Assembly: GCA_963786765.1 (NCBI GenBank)
Contig: CAWBAJ010000013.1
Span: forward strand, 155,393-219,392
Direction of reading: 5' to 3'
From: DATKNA01 sp963786765
GTDB lineage: Bacteria; Actinomycetota; Actinomycetes; Actinomycetales; Kineosporiaceae
DNA: 64,000 bases
In this document: piece by piece, positions 1 through 10,876 of the stretch
Layout of the letters: each line of letters opens with the position of its first letter
How positions within the stretch are numbered: the stretch's first letter is position 1
The notes under the pieces: model-generated
What the model saw: the letters and a program-made list of their open reading frames with translations, nothing else
Told to the model about the DNA's origin: nothing
The model's database searches: none
Position numbers and translations under genes: made by a program

Positions 1-367
1 ACTCGCCGCCACCTCGCTGGTCGAGGCGCCGGCGCAACTCCTGCTCGCCGACGACCAGGCGGCAGAAGGTCACCTCCGCACCCACCAGCTGCTCGCTCGT
101 CCATCCCGCCAGAGCCGGGTCCAGCACCCCGGACACGACGAGCGTCCGGATCCCGGCCGCCGCGTAGTTCGGCAGCAACGCACCGAGCACGCTGCCTTTC
201 AGCCGGTGCCGGTCGGGGTCGTCCTCGCCGGCCGGGTAGCACATGCCCAGCTGGTCGATGTCGACGTAGCCACAGCGGGAGCCCCTTGCCGTCAGGTCCT
301 CGTACAGCTGCCAGGCCACGGTCGACTTGCCCACCCCCGGTGGCCCGTACAGCCACACGACCCGCAT
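1..367 (-). CDS. P-loop NTPase / kinase-like protein (3' end outside window)
   Basis: Reading leftwards from ATG at 367 the protein begins MRVVWLYGPPGVGKSTVAW, a Walker A motif (GPPGVGKST) at residues 8-16. A YVDIDQLGM segment follows, as in small nucleotide or zeta-type kinases, where an Asp after strand 2 contacts substrate. No stop is met before base 1, so at least the last part is missing. About 122 codons are visible and uninterrupted. The family suggests phosphotransfer on a small molecule or ATP-dependent regulation; the substrate is not readable. Confidence 0.7.
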   Translation of the reverse strand, partial: MRVVWLYGPPGVGKSTVAWQLYEDLTARGSRCGYVDIDQLGMCYPAGEDDPDRHRLKGSVLGALLPNYAAAGIRTLVVSGVLDPALAGWTSEQLVGAEVTFCRLVVGEQELRRRLDQRGGGE

Positions 368-388
368 CGCGCCATCTTCCCGCGACGG

Positions 389-432
389 CCGAGGGGCCTA
401 ACTCCTCCGCCGGTGACGTCAGCGCCCCTCGG
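389..432. terminator. Hairpin between glycosylase 3' end and the P-loop gene
   Basis: CCGAGGGGC (389-397) pairs with GCCCCTCGG (424-432), a 9-bp perfect stem with a 26-nt loop. It covers the 3' end of the leftward glycosylase gene and lies just upstream of the P-loop gene. There is no U-tract, so termination is only a guess. Confidence 0.3.
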
Positions 433-1413
433 ACGCCTCGCAGGAGCGGCTGCGCCGACGCGCGGGAGCGACGCTCCGACACGTGGACGAGCACCGAGCA
501 CCACATCCGATAGGGGCGCCAGCTCTCACCGATGGACTCCAGCTCCCGAGACGTGGCCGGCCGGCCCAGCCCGTACAGCCGCCCGACCCCGGCCATCGTG
601 ATCTCGTCCGGCGGCAGCGCGTCGACCAGGCCCGGCGCCGCGCAGCACGATCGCGCTCGAGAAGAAGGGCCCGATCCCGGGAGCCGCCGGAGTTCGCCGT
701 CGCCTCCTCGACGGGCAGCTCGCGCAGGCGGGCCCGGTCCAGGAGGCCCTCCAGCGCCGCGCGCGCGATCGCGTGCAGCCGCCGATCTTCTCGGCCGGCA
801 ACCCGGGCACCGAGGACACGGCGAGGAGCTGATGCGGGGTGGGAAGGCGCTGAGGCGAGCCGTCCAGGGACAGCGATCGCCGTGCTCCTCCGCCATCCGC
901 TGCCGGATCCGCGGCCCTGGGCGGCGCTGATCCGATGAGCGAGGACGAAGTGGCACGCAGCCTCGTACGGGGAGTGGAAGAGCACCGGGCGCAGGTAGCC
1001 GATGTTCCTCCTGCAGGCCGGCGACGATGTGGTCGCGCCGCCCGACGTCCGTACCCGCCGCCGTCGGCGTCCAGGGACAGGACCGAGAGCGCCTGACGCC
1101 AGCCGGCGTCCAGGCCGACCTAACCGACCCGTCGACGCTCCCGACGATCGGCGCCCGCGGGGTCCTGCCGCAGCCGGACGGCGACAGCGCCCTGCCAGCC
1201 CTCCACCGGGAAGGCCATCACGATCTCGCCGGGGTCGTGCGCGGAGGTGACCCACCCCCCGAAGTACGTGTTCTGGGTCGCGAGGTCGAAGGGCCCGTCC
1301 GGAACGAAGCGTCGTTCCACCGAGGCCTCGTTGCCCGTGCTCTGCGCGATCATGATTGCGACGTCCTTCCAAGAGGGCGATCCAGCCGAGTCGATCGCCA
1401 TCGTCCTGCGCAT
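419..1413 (-). CDS. AlkA-type DNA-3-methyladenine glycosylase (frameshifted)
   Basis: Base-excision glycosylase of the HhH-GPD superfamily. The pieces lie in order in different frames: an N-terminal part with TYFGGW and VEGWQGAVAVRLRQD, a middle part with YLRPVLFHSPYEAACHF, a helix-hairpin-helix region with VSSVPGLPAEKIG, and a C-terminal part with GIGPFFSSAIVLRG and YRMWCSVLVHV. This is the AlkA order (N-terminal AlkA_N-like part, then HhH). At least three indels, near 1130, 900 and 820, break it, and the exact stop is uncertain. The start is ATG 1413, 43 bp from the divergent WYL regulator, which may control it. Function would be removal of alkylated bases. Confidence 0.6.
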
Positions 1414-1456
1414 TACCAGACACCTCGTGTCATGATTCTTCGCCTAACCTCTCCGC

Positions 1457-2510
1457 ATGCGCGCCGACCGCTTGCTTCTACTGGTGCTGCTGCTCCAGGC
1501 GCACGGTCGCCTCTCGGCCCCGGTGCTCGCCCGGCGCCTCGAGGTCTCCGTGCGCACGGTGCTGCGCGACGTGGAGGCCTTGAGTGCGGCCGGGGTCCCC
1601 GTCTACACGTCGCGGGGGCGACAGGGAGGTGTGGTCCTCGTCGAGGGGTATCGCATCGGCGCGGAACACCTGACCCCGGGCGAGGCGACCAGCCTCGCCG
1701 CGGGAAGCCGGAACTCGTGGCGGACCTGGGGCTGGGGGACGCGCTCGACCTGGCGATGGAGAAGATCGTGGGCGCCGGTGCGGCGGGCCGGTGCGGGCCG
1801 GCGTCGAGCACGGCCGCGGGCGGATCCTCGTGGACGCCCAGCAGTGGATGCGCACCGGCCGACCCCGTCCCGTCTGCTTCCCGGTGGTCCACGACGGCGT
1901 CAGCCGGGCCCGGCGGCTGCTCCTGGACTACGTGGACAGCGAGGACCGCCGAAGCGCCAGGTGGCCTTGTCGACCCGGTCGGGCTCGTGGCGAAAGCCGG
2001 GATCTGGTACCTCGTGGCCGTCCCGCGGCCCGGCCATGACACCGGTGGAGCCCGACGGAGGGCCCGGTGGCCCTCGGAGGTCGCCTGTTCCGGGTGGCCC
2101 GGGTCCGGGCCTGCGAGGTGACGGGGGCGCCACGGCCGACGTCCCGCGCAGGACTCGCCGACCTGGAGGAGGCCTGGACGGCGCTGCGCGCGCAGGCCGA
2201 GGAGCGCCGGTCCGCGACCTGCCGGCGACGGTCCGCGGTTTCGCCCCGGCGGCGCTGCCGATGGTGCGACGCCTGCTGGCTGGCCGGGTGGTCGAGGGCG
2301 GCGCGCCGTCCCCGCTTCCCGAGGGCTTCGGCGACGCCGGCCGAGCTGCGGGTGGGCTTCGGGGGCACCCGGCACGCCGTCGGCCGAGGTGCTCCGGCCC
2401 GGCACGACACCGTGGAGGGCCGCGAGTCGCCCCCGGCGACCTCAGGGTGGCGCTCCGCGAGCGCCGCCCAGGAGCTGGTGGACCTGTACGACGCGGCGTC
2501 GTCCACGTGA
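1457..2510 (+). CDS. WYL-domain HTH transcriptional regulator, YafY type (frameshifted)
   Basis: The N-terminus MRADRLLLLVLLLQAHGRL, followed by LSAPVLARRLEVSVRTVLRD and VYTSRGRQGGVVL, is the DeoR-like winged helix of YafY/PafBC-type regulators. Downstream, in shifted frames, RILVDAQQW, GIWYLVAVP, GGRLFRVARV and DLEEAWTALRAQAEER match a WYL domain and its extension; it ends ELVDLYDAASST. Several indels lie between 1690 and 2300. WYL regulators often answer DNA damage or metabolite signals, which fits the divergent DNA glycosylase. Ligand unknown. Confidence 0.65.
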
Positions 2511-2546
2511 ATATGGGCGACACCCCCGAGCCGCCGGAGCCGCGCC

Positions 2547-3595
2547 GTGACCCTTCAGCAGACCTCCGAGCAGACGCCGCAGCAGCAGGACTTCCGCTCG
2601 TCGACATCTCCCGGTCCCGCGACCCCGCCCAGCGGGAGGAGTTCCTCGCCCGGCTGCCGGCACGCCGCGCACGACATCGGCTTCTTCTACGTGGTCGGGC
2701 ACGGCGTCCCGCAGGAGGTCACGGACGCCGTGCTGGAGCAGGCCCGGGCTGTTCTTCGCGTTGCCGCTCGAGGACAGGCTCGCGATCGAGAACGTCAACT
2801 CCCTGCACCTCCGCGGCTACAGCCGCGTGGGCACCGAGCGCACGGCGGGGGCCGCCGACCAGCGCGACCAGCTGGACGTCGGGACCGAGCGCCCGCCCCT
2901 CGCCGAGGTGCCGCCCGGCAAGCCCTACCTGGGGCTGATCGGCCCGAACCAGTGGCCACCCGCGGCCCCGGGCCTGCAGCCCGCCATACTCCTGGCTCGC
3001 GGAGGCCGACCGCGTCTCCCGCGAGGTGCTCCGTGCCCTCGCCGTCGCGCTCGGCCAGTCCGAGACGTACTTCGACCAGTGGTTCGACGACGAGGCGCAC
3101 ACCCACCTCCAAGGTCGCGCACTATCCCGGCCGCGAGCAGGTGGAGTCGGACCAGGGCGTCGGCGCGCACAAGGACTACGGCTGGCTCGCCCTCCTGCTG
3201 CAGGACGACCTCGGCGGCCTGCAGGTCGAGGCCACGGACGGGTCCTGGATCGACGCGGTCCCGGCGCCCGGGGCCTTCGTGTTCAACATCGGCGAGATGC
3301 TCGAGGTCGCCACCCAGGGCTACCTGCGCGCCACCCGGCACCGGGTGGTGAGCCCGCCCGCGCGGCGCGACCGGTACAGCATCCCGGTGTTCCTCGGGCC
3401 GCGCCTGGACGCCGTCGTGCAGCCGCTGCAGCTCCCGCCGGAGCTGGCCGCTGAGGCGGGCGGCGTGGAGCAGGATCCGCAGAACCCGATCCTTGCCAGT
3501 ACGGCTCCAACCAGCTGAGGGGCTGGTTGCGTAGCCACCCCCGCGTCGCCGAGCGGTGGTGGCCGGACGGCCGTCCGGCCACCACCGGAGCCTGA
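2547..3595 (+). CDS. 2-oxoglutarate/Fe(II) oxygenase, isopenicillin N synthase family (frameshifted)
   Basis: Non-haem iron oxygenase. DIGFFYVVGHGVP is the DIOX_N signature. The core has GVGAHKDYGWLALLLQDD (His and Asp of HxD), ATRHRVVSP (distal His) and RDRYSIPVF (Arg/Ser binding 2-oxoglutarate). The C-terminus, after an indel near 3500, reads NQLRGWLRSHPRVAERWWP and stops at 3593-3595. Indels also lie near 2600, 2750, 2990 and 3110. It starts about 36 bp after the WYL gene on the same strand. Substrate unknown; relatives act on small metabolites. Confidence 0.75.
3555..3586. terminator. 32-bp perfect palindrome at the oxygenase 3' end
   Basis: GGTGGTGGCCGGACGG is followed directly by its exact reverse complement. 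It encodes the last residues of the oxygenase (RWWPDGRPATT) and can fold as a very stable hairpin lying over the stop codon. A bidirectional terminator role is inferred from the position between convergent genes. Confidence 0.5.
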
Positions 3596-3610
3596 CGGAG
3601 CCTGGATCGC

Positions 3611-3842
3611 CTACTCCAGGCCAGAAGCCCTTCGTCCCGGCGGGGATGCGACGCAGCCCGGCCGACCCGAAGTCGACGACGAGGTAGTCGGGGGTCACCT
3701 CGGTGACCCGGCCCATTCCCCAGCTGTCGAGGGTCATGCGGTCACCGACCGCGAAGCCGTCGGTCGAGGGCGGCTCGTACTCCTCCCGGGTGAAGGGGCT
3801 GGTGGCGAGGCTGCGGGCGGGATGGCGCGGAAGGCGGGGCAC
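3611..3842 (-). CDS. Small conserved hypothetical protein (SH3-like fold likely)
   Basis: Leftward frame with FAVGDRMTLDSWGMGRVTEV and YLVVDFGSAGLRRIPAGT, the pattern of short actinobacterial proteins with a GDRV-GLGRV-VDFG beta-barrel. The start is unclear: GTG 3842 is used here, and GTG 3896 or ATG 3911 also fit. With one indel near 3640 the frame ends SGLE at 3611-3613; without it the frame runs on into the palindrome. Convergent with the oxygenase and divergent from lacZ. Function unknown. Confidence 0.4.
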
Positions 3843-3916
3843 AGGGTCAAGTGTGAGGCATGCGGCGCGATCTCCGCCCGACCTGCGTCGATTCACACCC
3901 GTGATAGGCAAGGCGC

Positions 3917-6900
3917 GTGACGACGTCCCTGCCCCTGCGCCCCTCGGCCGCCCCCGAGATCACGTCATGGAACCGGCTGCCGATGCATTCCGTGCCGCGC
4001 CGCAGGGCGATCTGGGTGGACCTGGTGGAGCTCGACGGCAGCTGGCGGTTCGAGCTGTTCGGAACCCCCGAGGAAGCCCTGGCGGCGACCCCGCCTGCGA
4101 GCGAGATCGCCGTCCCCGGCGCGTGGACGCTGGAGGCGTTCGACGACGTCCACGTCGTGGGCGACCTGCCCCACTACACCAACATCCAGATGCCCTTCGC
4201 CGGCCGGCCGCCCCACCCGCCGGCCGACCGCAACCCGACGGGGGTCTACGAGCGCGAGATCGAGGTGCCGGCGTCCTGGAGCGGCCGGCGGATCGTGCTG
4301 CACGTGGGCGCCGCCGAGAGCGTCCTCCTCGTGCACCTCGACGGCGCCGAGGTCGGCGTCGGCAAGGACTCCCACCTGGCGAGCGAGTTCGACGTCACGC
4401 CCTACCTCACGCCCGACAGCACGAGCACGCTGCGGCTCGTCGTCGTCAAGTGGTCCGACGCGAGCTACATCGAGGACCAGGACGAGTGGTGGCACGGCGG
4501 GATCACCCGCTCGGTCTTCCTGTACGCGACCGCGCCCGTGCACCTCGCGCACGTCCACGTGGTGGCCGACGTGGCGGTTCCGGGAGCGGCCGCGGACGCC
4601 GGCCCCGTTGCGCCCCTCTCCTCGAAGGCGCGACGGCGAGCGGGCGGCTGCAGGTCGACGTCCACGTGGGTGCGCCCGGCACCGAGGTCCGGACGGCTGG
4701 ACCGTCCGGCTGCGGCTGAGCGGCCCCGGCGCCCCTTCCGCCGGAGGGGACGCGGCGCTGGACCAGGCGGCGGCCGGATCCGTACCGGCCTCGGCCGCGG
4801 TCGACACCCCTGAGGCCAGGGCGGCAGGAGAGTATCCGGGGCTCACTGCGGTGGCGGCCGGGCGCATCCAGTACCTGCGCGCCGCCGGCGCCGAGCTCAC
4901 GCCGGACGAGGTGGAGCTGGGGAGGGCGATCGAGCAGTACCGGCGTCCGCTGGGCATGGGCCGGCTCGGCTGGAGCTCGACGTCCCCCACGTCCGGCCCT
5001 GGACCGCCGAGCTCCCGCACCTGTACGACCTCGAGGTCACGCTGCACGGCCCGGACGGGGCGGCGGTCGAGCGGGCGACGTACCGGGTCGGGTTCCGCCG
5101 GGTCGAGGTCGTGGGCAACGACCTGCTGGTCAACGGCGTCCGTGTGATGGTGCGCGGGGTCAACCGTCACGACTTCGACCCTGTGCGCGGACGCACGATG
5201 AGCCCGCAGCGGTTCCGGGACGACCTGGCGGTGATGAAGCAGTTCGGGTTCAACGCCGTCCGGACGTCGCACTACCCGAACGACCCGGCCCTGCTCGACG
5301 CCGCGGACGAGCTCGGCCTGTTCGTCATCGACGAGGCCGACATCGAGTGCCACGCGTACGCCCACCATGTCGCGGACATGCCCGAGTACACCGCCGCCTT
5401 CGTGGACCGGGTGGCGCGGATGGTCCGCCGCGATGTCAACCATCCCAGCGTGATCCTCTGGTCGCTCGGCAACGAGAGCGGCTACGGGGCCAACCACGAC
5501 GCCGCCGCCGGCTGGGTGCGCCGGGAGGACCCGACCCGGCCGCTGCATTACGAGGGCGCGATCATGTTCGACTGGACCGGCCGGAAGACGGCGAGCGACA
5601 TCGTCTGTCCGATGTACGCGACCATCGAGTCCCTCGTCGCGCACGCGACGAAACGGCACCCAACGGCACCCGGTGATCCTCTGCGAGTACTCGCACGCGA
5701 TGGGGAACAGCAACGGGAATCTCGCCGACTACTGGCAGGCGTTCGAGTCGACGCCCGGGCTGCAGGGCGGGTTCATCTGGGAGTTCTGGGACCACGGCAT
5801 TCTCCAGCGGCTGCCGGACGGCGACGCTCCGGGCCTTCCCGTCGGGAAGGCGGGCCGCTGCGGGAACTGCCGGAGATGCCGGGGAACGGGATGCCCCCGA
5901 AGGGGTACCGCTGGGCGTACGGCGGCGATTTCGGCGACGAGCCGAACGACGGCAACTTCGTCGCGGACGGCATGGTGTTCCCCGACCGCTCGCCGAAGCC
6001 CGCCATGCACGAGCACCGCGCGCTCGCCTCACCCGTGCGGATCCTGGCCGGCGACGACCCGGCCGGCGCGCCCCGCTCCGTCGTCCTGGAGAACCGCCAG
6101 GACGTCCGCGACCTGTCCTGGCTCCGTGCGGAGTGGTTCGTCCTCTCCGACGGTCCTGATCGCCCCGGGGTCGCCGAGAGCGTGCCCTGCGAGCTGCCCG
6201 ACCTGCCGGCGGGCGGTACCGCGCGGCTCGAGGTTCCGGCCTGGCTGCTCGCGCGGGTCGCGGGCGAGGCCGACCCGGACGCGGAGGCGTGGCTGTCACT
6301 GCGCGTCTACGCCGCAGAGGCGACGCCACGTGCACCTGAAGGGGCCCTGGTGGCAGAACAGCAGGTGCCTGTGCACGTGGAGCGCCGCGAGCTGCCGGCG
6401 CGTGCGGGGGCCGCGCGCAGTCGTGAGAGGCGGCCGCTCGTGGACGCCGACGGCCTGCTCGTGCACACCGCACTCGCGGCGCCGCCGCGGCTCTCCCTGT
6501 GGCGTGCTCCCACCGACAACGACCGGATCGGCGGCATGGGGGAGCGCTGGGCGCAGTTCGGGCTCGACCGGCTGGAGCGGCGGCTCGTGGCTGTGGAGGA
6601 GCAGGACGGCGCGACGGTGGTGACCGCGGACGCCGTCACGGGCGGCGCCCACACGGTCCGGCACACGCAGACCCTGACGCCGCTCGACGGCGGTGGCGTG
6701 CTCGTCGAGGAGGTCGCCGTCGTCCCCGACGGGCTCGAGGACCTGCCCCGGGTCGGCTCCGTGTTCGAGGTGTCCGGGGACGTGCCGGCGTCCTGGGTGC
6801 GCTGGTTCGGTGGCGGGCCGTTCGAGTGCTACCCGGACCGGCAGGCTGCGGCCGTCGTCGGCCTGCACGCGAGCCCTCTCGAGGACTTGTTCACGCCCTA

Positions 6901-7249
6901 CATCCTGCCCCAGGAGAGTGGTGGACGGTCCGGGGTGCGCTCGTTCGCGCTCGGGGACGGGGACTTCCTGCCCCCGAGCGAGGACTCCGCCCCGGGTGGA
7001 CGGATGTGGCGCTGGCAGCCCTCCCTGCGGGTGCACCTCGACGAGCCGCGACAGGTCAGCATCACGCGGTACAGGGCGCATGACCTCGCGACGGCTACGC
7101 ACTCGGACCAGCTCGTCCCGCGCCCCGAGGTCGTCGTCCACGTCGACGCGGCCCACCGCGGCCTCGGGACCGCCTCCTGCGGGCCGGACACGCTCCCGCC
7201 CTACCTGCTGGGCGCGGGCGAGTACCGCTGGTCGTACGTGCTCAACTGA
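3917..7249 (+). CDS. lacZ: Beta-galactosidase, GH2 LacZ type (frameshifted)
   Basis: Starts at GTG 3917. ITSWNRLPMHSVPRR matches the LacZ N-terminus, followed by a jelly-roll sugar-binding domain (PTGVYEREIEVP, DEWWHGGITRSVFL). The TIM barrel carries VRGVNRHDF, RTSHYPND, the acid/base Glu in LWSLGNESGYG (about 5460-5490) and the nucleophile Glu in ILCEYSHAMGNSNGN (about 5674-5720). The C-terminal domain has LWRAPTDNDRIGG and WFGGGPFECYPDR and ends SYVLN. About 1,110 codons fits the family. Indels lie near 4620-5000, 5660 and 5830. There is no signal peptide, so it is cytoplasmic and hydrolyses beta-galactosides. Confidence 0.85.
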
Positions 7250-7264
7250 CCCACCCCAAAACGA

Positions 7265-7321
7265 CGATCAAGGAAAGTTGGGGATCACGGCGAACCATGA
7301 TCCCCAACTTTTCCTTGATCG
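7265..7321. terminator. Bidirectional hairpin between lacZ and the MFS gene
   Basis: The 23-nt arm at 7265-7287 (CGATCAAGGAAAG...) is matched by 7298-7321 with a single bulged T; the loop is 10 nt. It sits exactly between the stops of two convergent genes, which supports a two-way terminator although no long U-run is present. Confidence 0.75.
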
Positions 7322-7337
7322 TTGCTACTCAGGAGGG

Positions 7338-9314
7338 TCAGCGGTTGCCCGCGACGGGCTCCTCCTCGGGGGCGCGGGCGACATGGCGACCATGGGCGGG
7401 GTGATCGCCGTTCGCTACCTCGGCGACGTGGTGGCCGTCAGCGACCTCGGCGACGTGGTGGCCGTCAGTGACCTCCGCGGGGTGGCCGTTGGCAGCCACG
7501 ATCTTGTGCCGGCCGTGCTCCACTTCGCCCTCCAACGGGGTGTCGGTGGATCCGGCGCCCGGGATCATCGCGGCAGCTCCGCCGGCGTCCACGGCCCCGT
7601 CAGGGACCTCGGACGGGTGGCGGCCGCCTCTGCGGCCTGGGTCTGCTGCGCTTGCAGACCGGACTGCGTGCGCAGCTTCTCCTCCGGCAGGAACCACACG
7701 ATGGCGAACGCGACGGCGATGACGGCCGCGCCGAGCAGGAACACCACGGAGATCGACTCGGAGAAACCGACCAGGAACGGCCGGGCCAGCCTCGGGTCGA
7801 GGTGGTTGATGAACGAGGAGTCGTTCAGCGCCTGGCTCGGCCCGCCCGCGCCGCTACCCCCGGTCAGCATGTCCAGCACCGGCTTGTTCGCCGGGTTGGC
7901 CCGGACCGCGGGGTCCGTGACCGCGGATTGGAACTCGGGCGTCGCCGCGGCGCTGCGGAACGCGCTGGCGATCTTGTCGGGCAGGCCGTTGAAGAGCACC
8001 GACAGGAAGATCGCGGTACCCAGCGTGCCGCCCATCTGCCGGAAGAACGTCGCCGAGCTCGTGGCGACACCCATGTCCTGCGGCGGGACCGCGTTCTGGA
8101 TCGCCAGCCGAGCGTCTGCATGTTGAAGCCGAGCCCGAGGCCGAAGAGGAACGCGTAGGCGTCCACGACCGCGATGGAGGTGTCGACGGTGATCGTGTGC
8201 AGGAGCAGCATCGCGACGAAGAGCAGGACGAGGCCCACCCGCGGGAACCAGATGTACCGGCCCGTGCGGGCGATGAACTGGCTCGAGGAGATCGTCCCGC
8301 TCATGATGCCGAGAACCATCGGCAGCAACAGCAGGCCGGCCTGGGTCGGCGTGTAGCCCTTGACGATCTGCATGTAGAGCGGCAGGGCCGCCAGCGCGCC
8401 GAACATCCCCATGCCGACGACGAGGTTCAACATCGAGCCCACGCTGAAGGTGCGGCCGCGGAACAGGCGCAGCGGCAGCAGGGCGTCGTCCCCGATCCGG
8501 CGCTCGGCGAGGATGAAGAGCACGATGCCGACGACGCCGATGACGTAGGAGGTCAGCGCCTTCCCGCTGGACCAGCCCCACTCGCGGCCCTGCTCGGCCA
8601 CGATCAGCAGCGGCACCAGCGCGACGACGAGCCAGCGGCGCCCCAGTAGTCGATCCGGTGCTCGCGGCGGGTGTGCGGGATGTGCAGCGTGCGGGCGACG
8701 AGGATGAGCGACGCGACGCCGATCGGCACGTTGACGAGGAAGACCCAGCGCCAGCCCGACACGCCCAGGATGGTGGCCTGCCCGGCGAGGAATCCGCCGA
8801 CCACGGGACCCAGCACGCTGGAAGTGCCGAAGACGGCCAGGAAGTAGCCCTGGTACCGGGCCCGCTCCCGCGGCGGCACGAGGTCGGCGATGATCGCGAG
8901 CGCGAGCGAGAAGAGGCCGCCGGCGCCGATGCCCTGGAAGGCGCGGAACGCGGCGAGCTGGTACATCGACTGCGCGAGGCCGGACAGGGCCGACCCCAGG
9001 ACGAAGATCGAGATCGCGGCGATGAAGTACGGACGCCGTCCGTAGAGGTCGCTCAGCTTGCCGTAGAGCGGTGTCGAGATGGTCGAGGTGATGAGGTACG
9101 CCGTCGTCGCCCACGCCTGGATCGACAGCCCGTTGAGGTCGTCGGCGATGGTGCGGATGGCAGTCGCAACGATCGTCTGGTCGAGAGCGGCCAGGAACAT
9201 GCCGGACATGAGGCCGGTGAGGATGACGACGATCTGGCGGTGCGTGAAGCCCCCGGAGGAGTCCGGGGCAAGAGCCGCGGGCACGGGACGGCCGGCGGGT
9301 ACTGCTGTACTCAT
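7338..9314 (-). CDS. MFS drug efflux transporter, DHA2/EmrB-QacA family (frameshifted)
   Basis: Proton-driven multidrug exporter, likely 14 membrane segments. Motif A is seen as YGKLSDLYGRRPYF and motif C-like as SSVLGPVVGGFLAG; MFGALAALPLYMQIVKGYTP and QMGGTLGTAIFLSVLF are also typical. Indels lie near 8640, 8110 and 7600. After the last, the frame that ends at the terminator carries a His-rich tail of 9-residue repeats (see repeat entry); the alternative frame stops at 7565. Its ATG overlaps the MarR stop (ATGA at 9311-9314), so the two form an operon and MarR probably controls efflux. Confidence 0.8.
7394..7500. repeat. 27-bp tandem repeat coding a His-rich tail
   Basis: Two near-identical 27-bp units (7418-7444 and 7445-7471, one difference) are flanked by degenerate copies. 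On the minus strand they encode 9-residue units AEVTDGHHV / AEVADGHHV / AEVANGDHP at the C-terminus of the MFS transporter. The unit is a multiple of three, so copy number can change without loss of frame. Confidence 0.7.
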
Positions 9315-9882
9315 GCGTTCTCCTGGTCGGGGCTGCGCGGGTCTGGCAGGGGAGTGGTGCCGGGTGGGGCCGCTCCGCGCGGCGGTAGGTCGACGATCGG
9401 CCGGCCGAGGTGCGGCCGGAAGGCGTCGAGGTCGTCGTTGAGACGCGCCAGCAGCGTGACGAGCGTCGCGATGTCAGCGGGGTCCCAGGAGCCGAGTGCC
9501 GAGACGATGGCCTCCTGCCGCCGGGCGCCGAGCTCGTGAGCGACGCAGGTGCCCGCCTCGCTGGCGGCGAGCTGCACGGCGCGGCCGTCCTGGGGGTCGG
9601 GCCGGCGCTCCACGTAACCGGCGCGGGCCAGTTGCCCCACGTACCGGCTGACCGTCGAGGGATCGAGCATCGACATCTCGGCCAGCTCCCCCTGCCGGCG
9701 CGGACCGCGCCAGTGAGGGTGAGCAGGAGCGGGAACGCTGCCGGATCGAGCCCCTCGGGGACCATGCTCGCCATGCTCGCCTTCATCGCGTGGAGCAGCC
9801 GGGCGTGCCGGGTCAGCTCCTGCGTGAGTGCGGTTGCCAGAGCCGGGTCGAGACCCGGTGCGGCGTCGTGGTCGGCGGACAC
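9311..9882 (-). CDS. MarR-family transcriptional regulator (frameshifted)
   Basis: GTG start at 9882 with GAGGAGGGAG just upstream. The N-terminal helix LATALTQELTRHARLLHAMK leads, after an indel near 9700, into the wing-helix part ELAEMSMLDPSTVSRYVGQL and GYVERRPDPQDGRAV, which is diagnostic for MarR (recognition helix and DxRD-like wing). It ends PDQENA. Translationally coupled to the efflux gene. The 108-bp gap to the divergent nitrilase gene would hold its operator. Confidence 0.85.
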
Positions 9883-9919
9883 GCGGCTCCCTCCTCCATC
9901 GGTCCTTGTGTGCGGCGTG

Positions 9920-9946
9920 CAACTAGATGTGTGCCACAACTGGTTG
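9920..9946. promoter_or_regulatory. Imperfect palindrome in the marR/nitrilase divergent promoter
   Basis: CAACTAG (9920-9926) and CTGGTTG (9940-9946) form an inverted repeat with one mismatch in the gap between divergent starts. Position and size suit a MarR dimer, but this is inference. Confidence 0.3.
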
Positions 9947-9990
9947 GACGCCGCAACTTATTTCCCCTCTCGCCGCGTAAACTCGTGCGT

Positions 9991-10797
9991 ATGCGGGTGA
10001 ACGTCCTCCAGGTGGGCTACGGCGACACCGAACCGATGCCCGAGCGGGTCGAGCGGGTGGCCGCCCTGGTCCGTGACCAGCGAGGAGCCGACCTCGTGGT
10101 GCTCCCGGAGCTGTGGGCGCACGGGGGGTTCGACTACCGGAACTGGGCCGACCGCGCGGAGCCCGTCGACGGGCCGGTGATGGACGTCATGGCGAAGGCC
10201 GCGCGGGACGCCGGTGTCGTCCTGCACGCGGGCAGCATCGTCGAGCGGCCCGCAGGTCAGGACCGCGGCCCGCAGGGTCGCGGCCTCTGGAACACCTCCG
10301 TGCTGTTCGGGCCGGCCGGCGACCGGCTCGCCACCTATCGCAAGATCCACCGGTTCGGGTTCGGCGCCGGCGAGCCCCTTCTGCTGGAGGCGGGCGAGCA
10401 GATCGTGGCGCCCACCCTTCGGCTCGGCGGAGCCGACGTGATCACCGGTCTCGCGACCTGTTACGACCTGCGCTTCCCGGAGATGTTCCGCCGTCTGATC
10501 GACGTCGGGGCCCGCCTGGTCCTGGTGCCGGCCGCGTGGCCGATCGCCCGGGTCGAGGCCTGGTCGCTGCTCGGCCGTGCTCGCGCCATCGAGGACCAGA
10601 TCGTCCTCGTCCAGTGCAACACCGCCGGCACCCACGCGGGCGTCACCATGGGCGGCCGGAGCCAGGTGGTCGACGCGACGGGCGTCGTGGTCGCGCAGGC
10701 GGGCGAGGGCGAAGAGGTCCTGACCGTGGACGTCGACCTGGCCGCCGTGGACGACTGGCGGGAGCGCTTCCCCGTGCTGGCCGACCGCCGGCTCTGA
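9991..10797 (+). CDS. Carbon-nitrogen hydrolase (nitrilase superfamily)
   Basis: Intact, 268 residues. The Glu-Lys-Cys triad is visible: Glu in VVLPELWAHGG, Lys in TYRKIHRFGFG, Cys in GLATCYDLRFPEMFR. This is the class of omega-amidases and general amidohydrolases that hydrolyse amide C-N bonds in the cytoplasm. ATG 9991 is chosen because it matches the usual MRV-V-Q start; the open frame continues upstream across the marR promoter. Substrate not determined. Confidence 0.9.
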   Translation: MRVNVLQVGYGDTEPMPERVERVAALVRDQRGADLVVLPELWAHGGFDYRNWADRAEPVDGPVMDVMAKAARDAGVVLHAGSIVERPAGQDRGPQGRGLWNTSVLFGPAGDRLATYRKIHRFGFGAGEPLLLEAGEQIVAPTLRLGGADVITGLATCYDLRFPEMFRRLIDVGARLVLVPAAWPIARVEAWSLLGRARAIEDQIVLVQCNTAGTHAGVTMGGRSQVVDATGVVVAQAGEGEEVLTVDVDLAAVDDWRERFPVLADRRL

Positions 10798-10876
10798 CTG
10801 TTCCGCCGCCGCCGCCGTACCGCCACCGCACCGCCCCGGCGGCGCCGCACTCCCCGACCGTCCCTACGCTCGACCG

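Noticed and set aside
3965..5713. 582-residue minus-strand open frame
   Set aside because: Antisense to the lacZ gene, which has both catalytic motifs; the long frame reflects codon bias.
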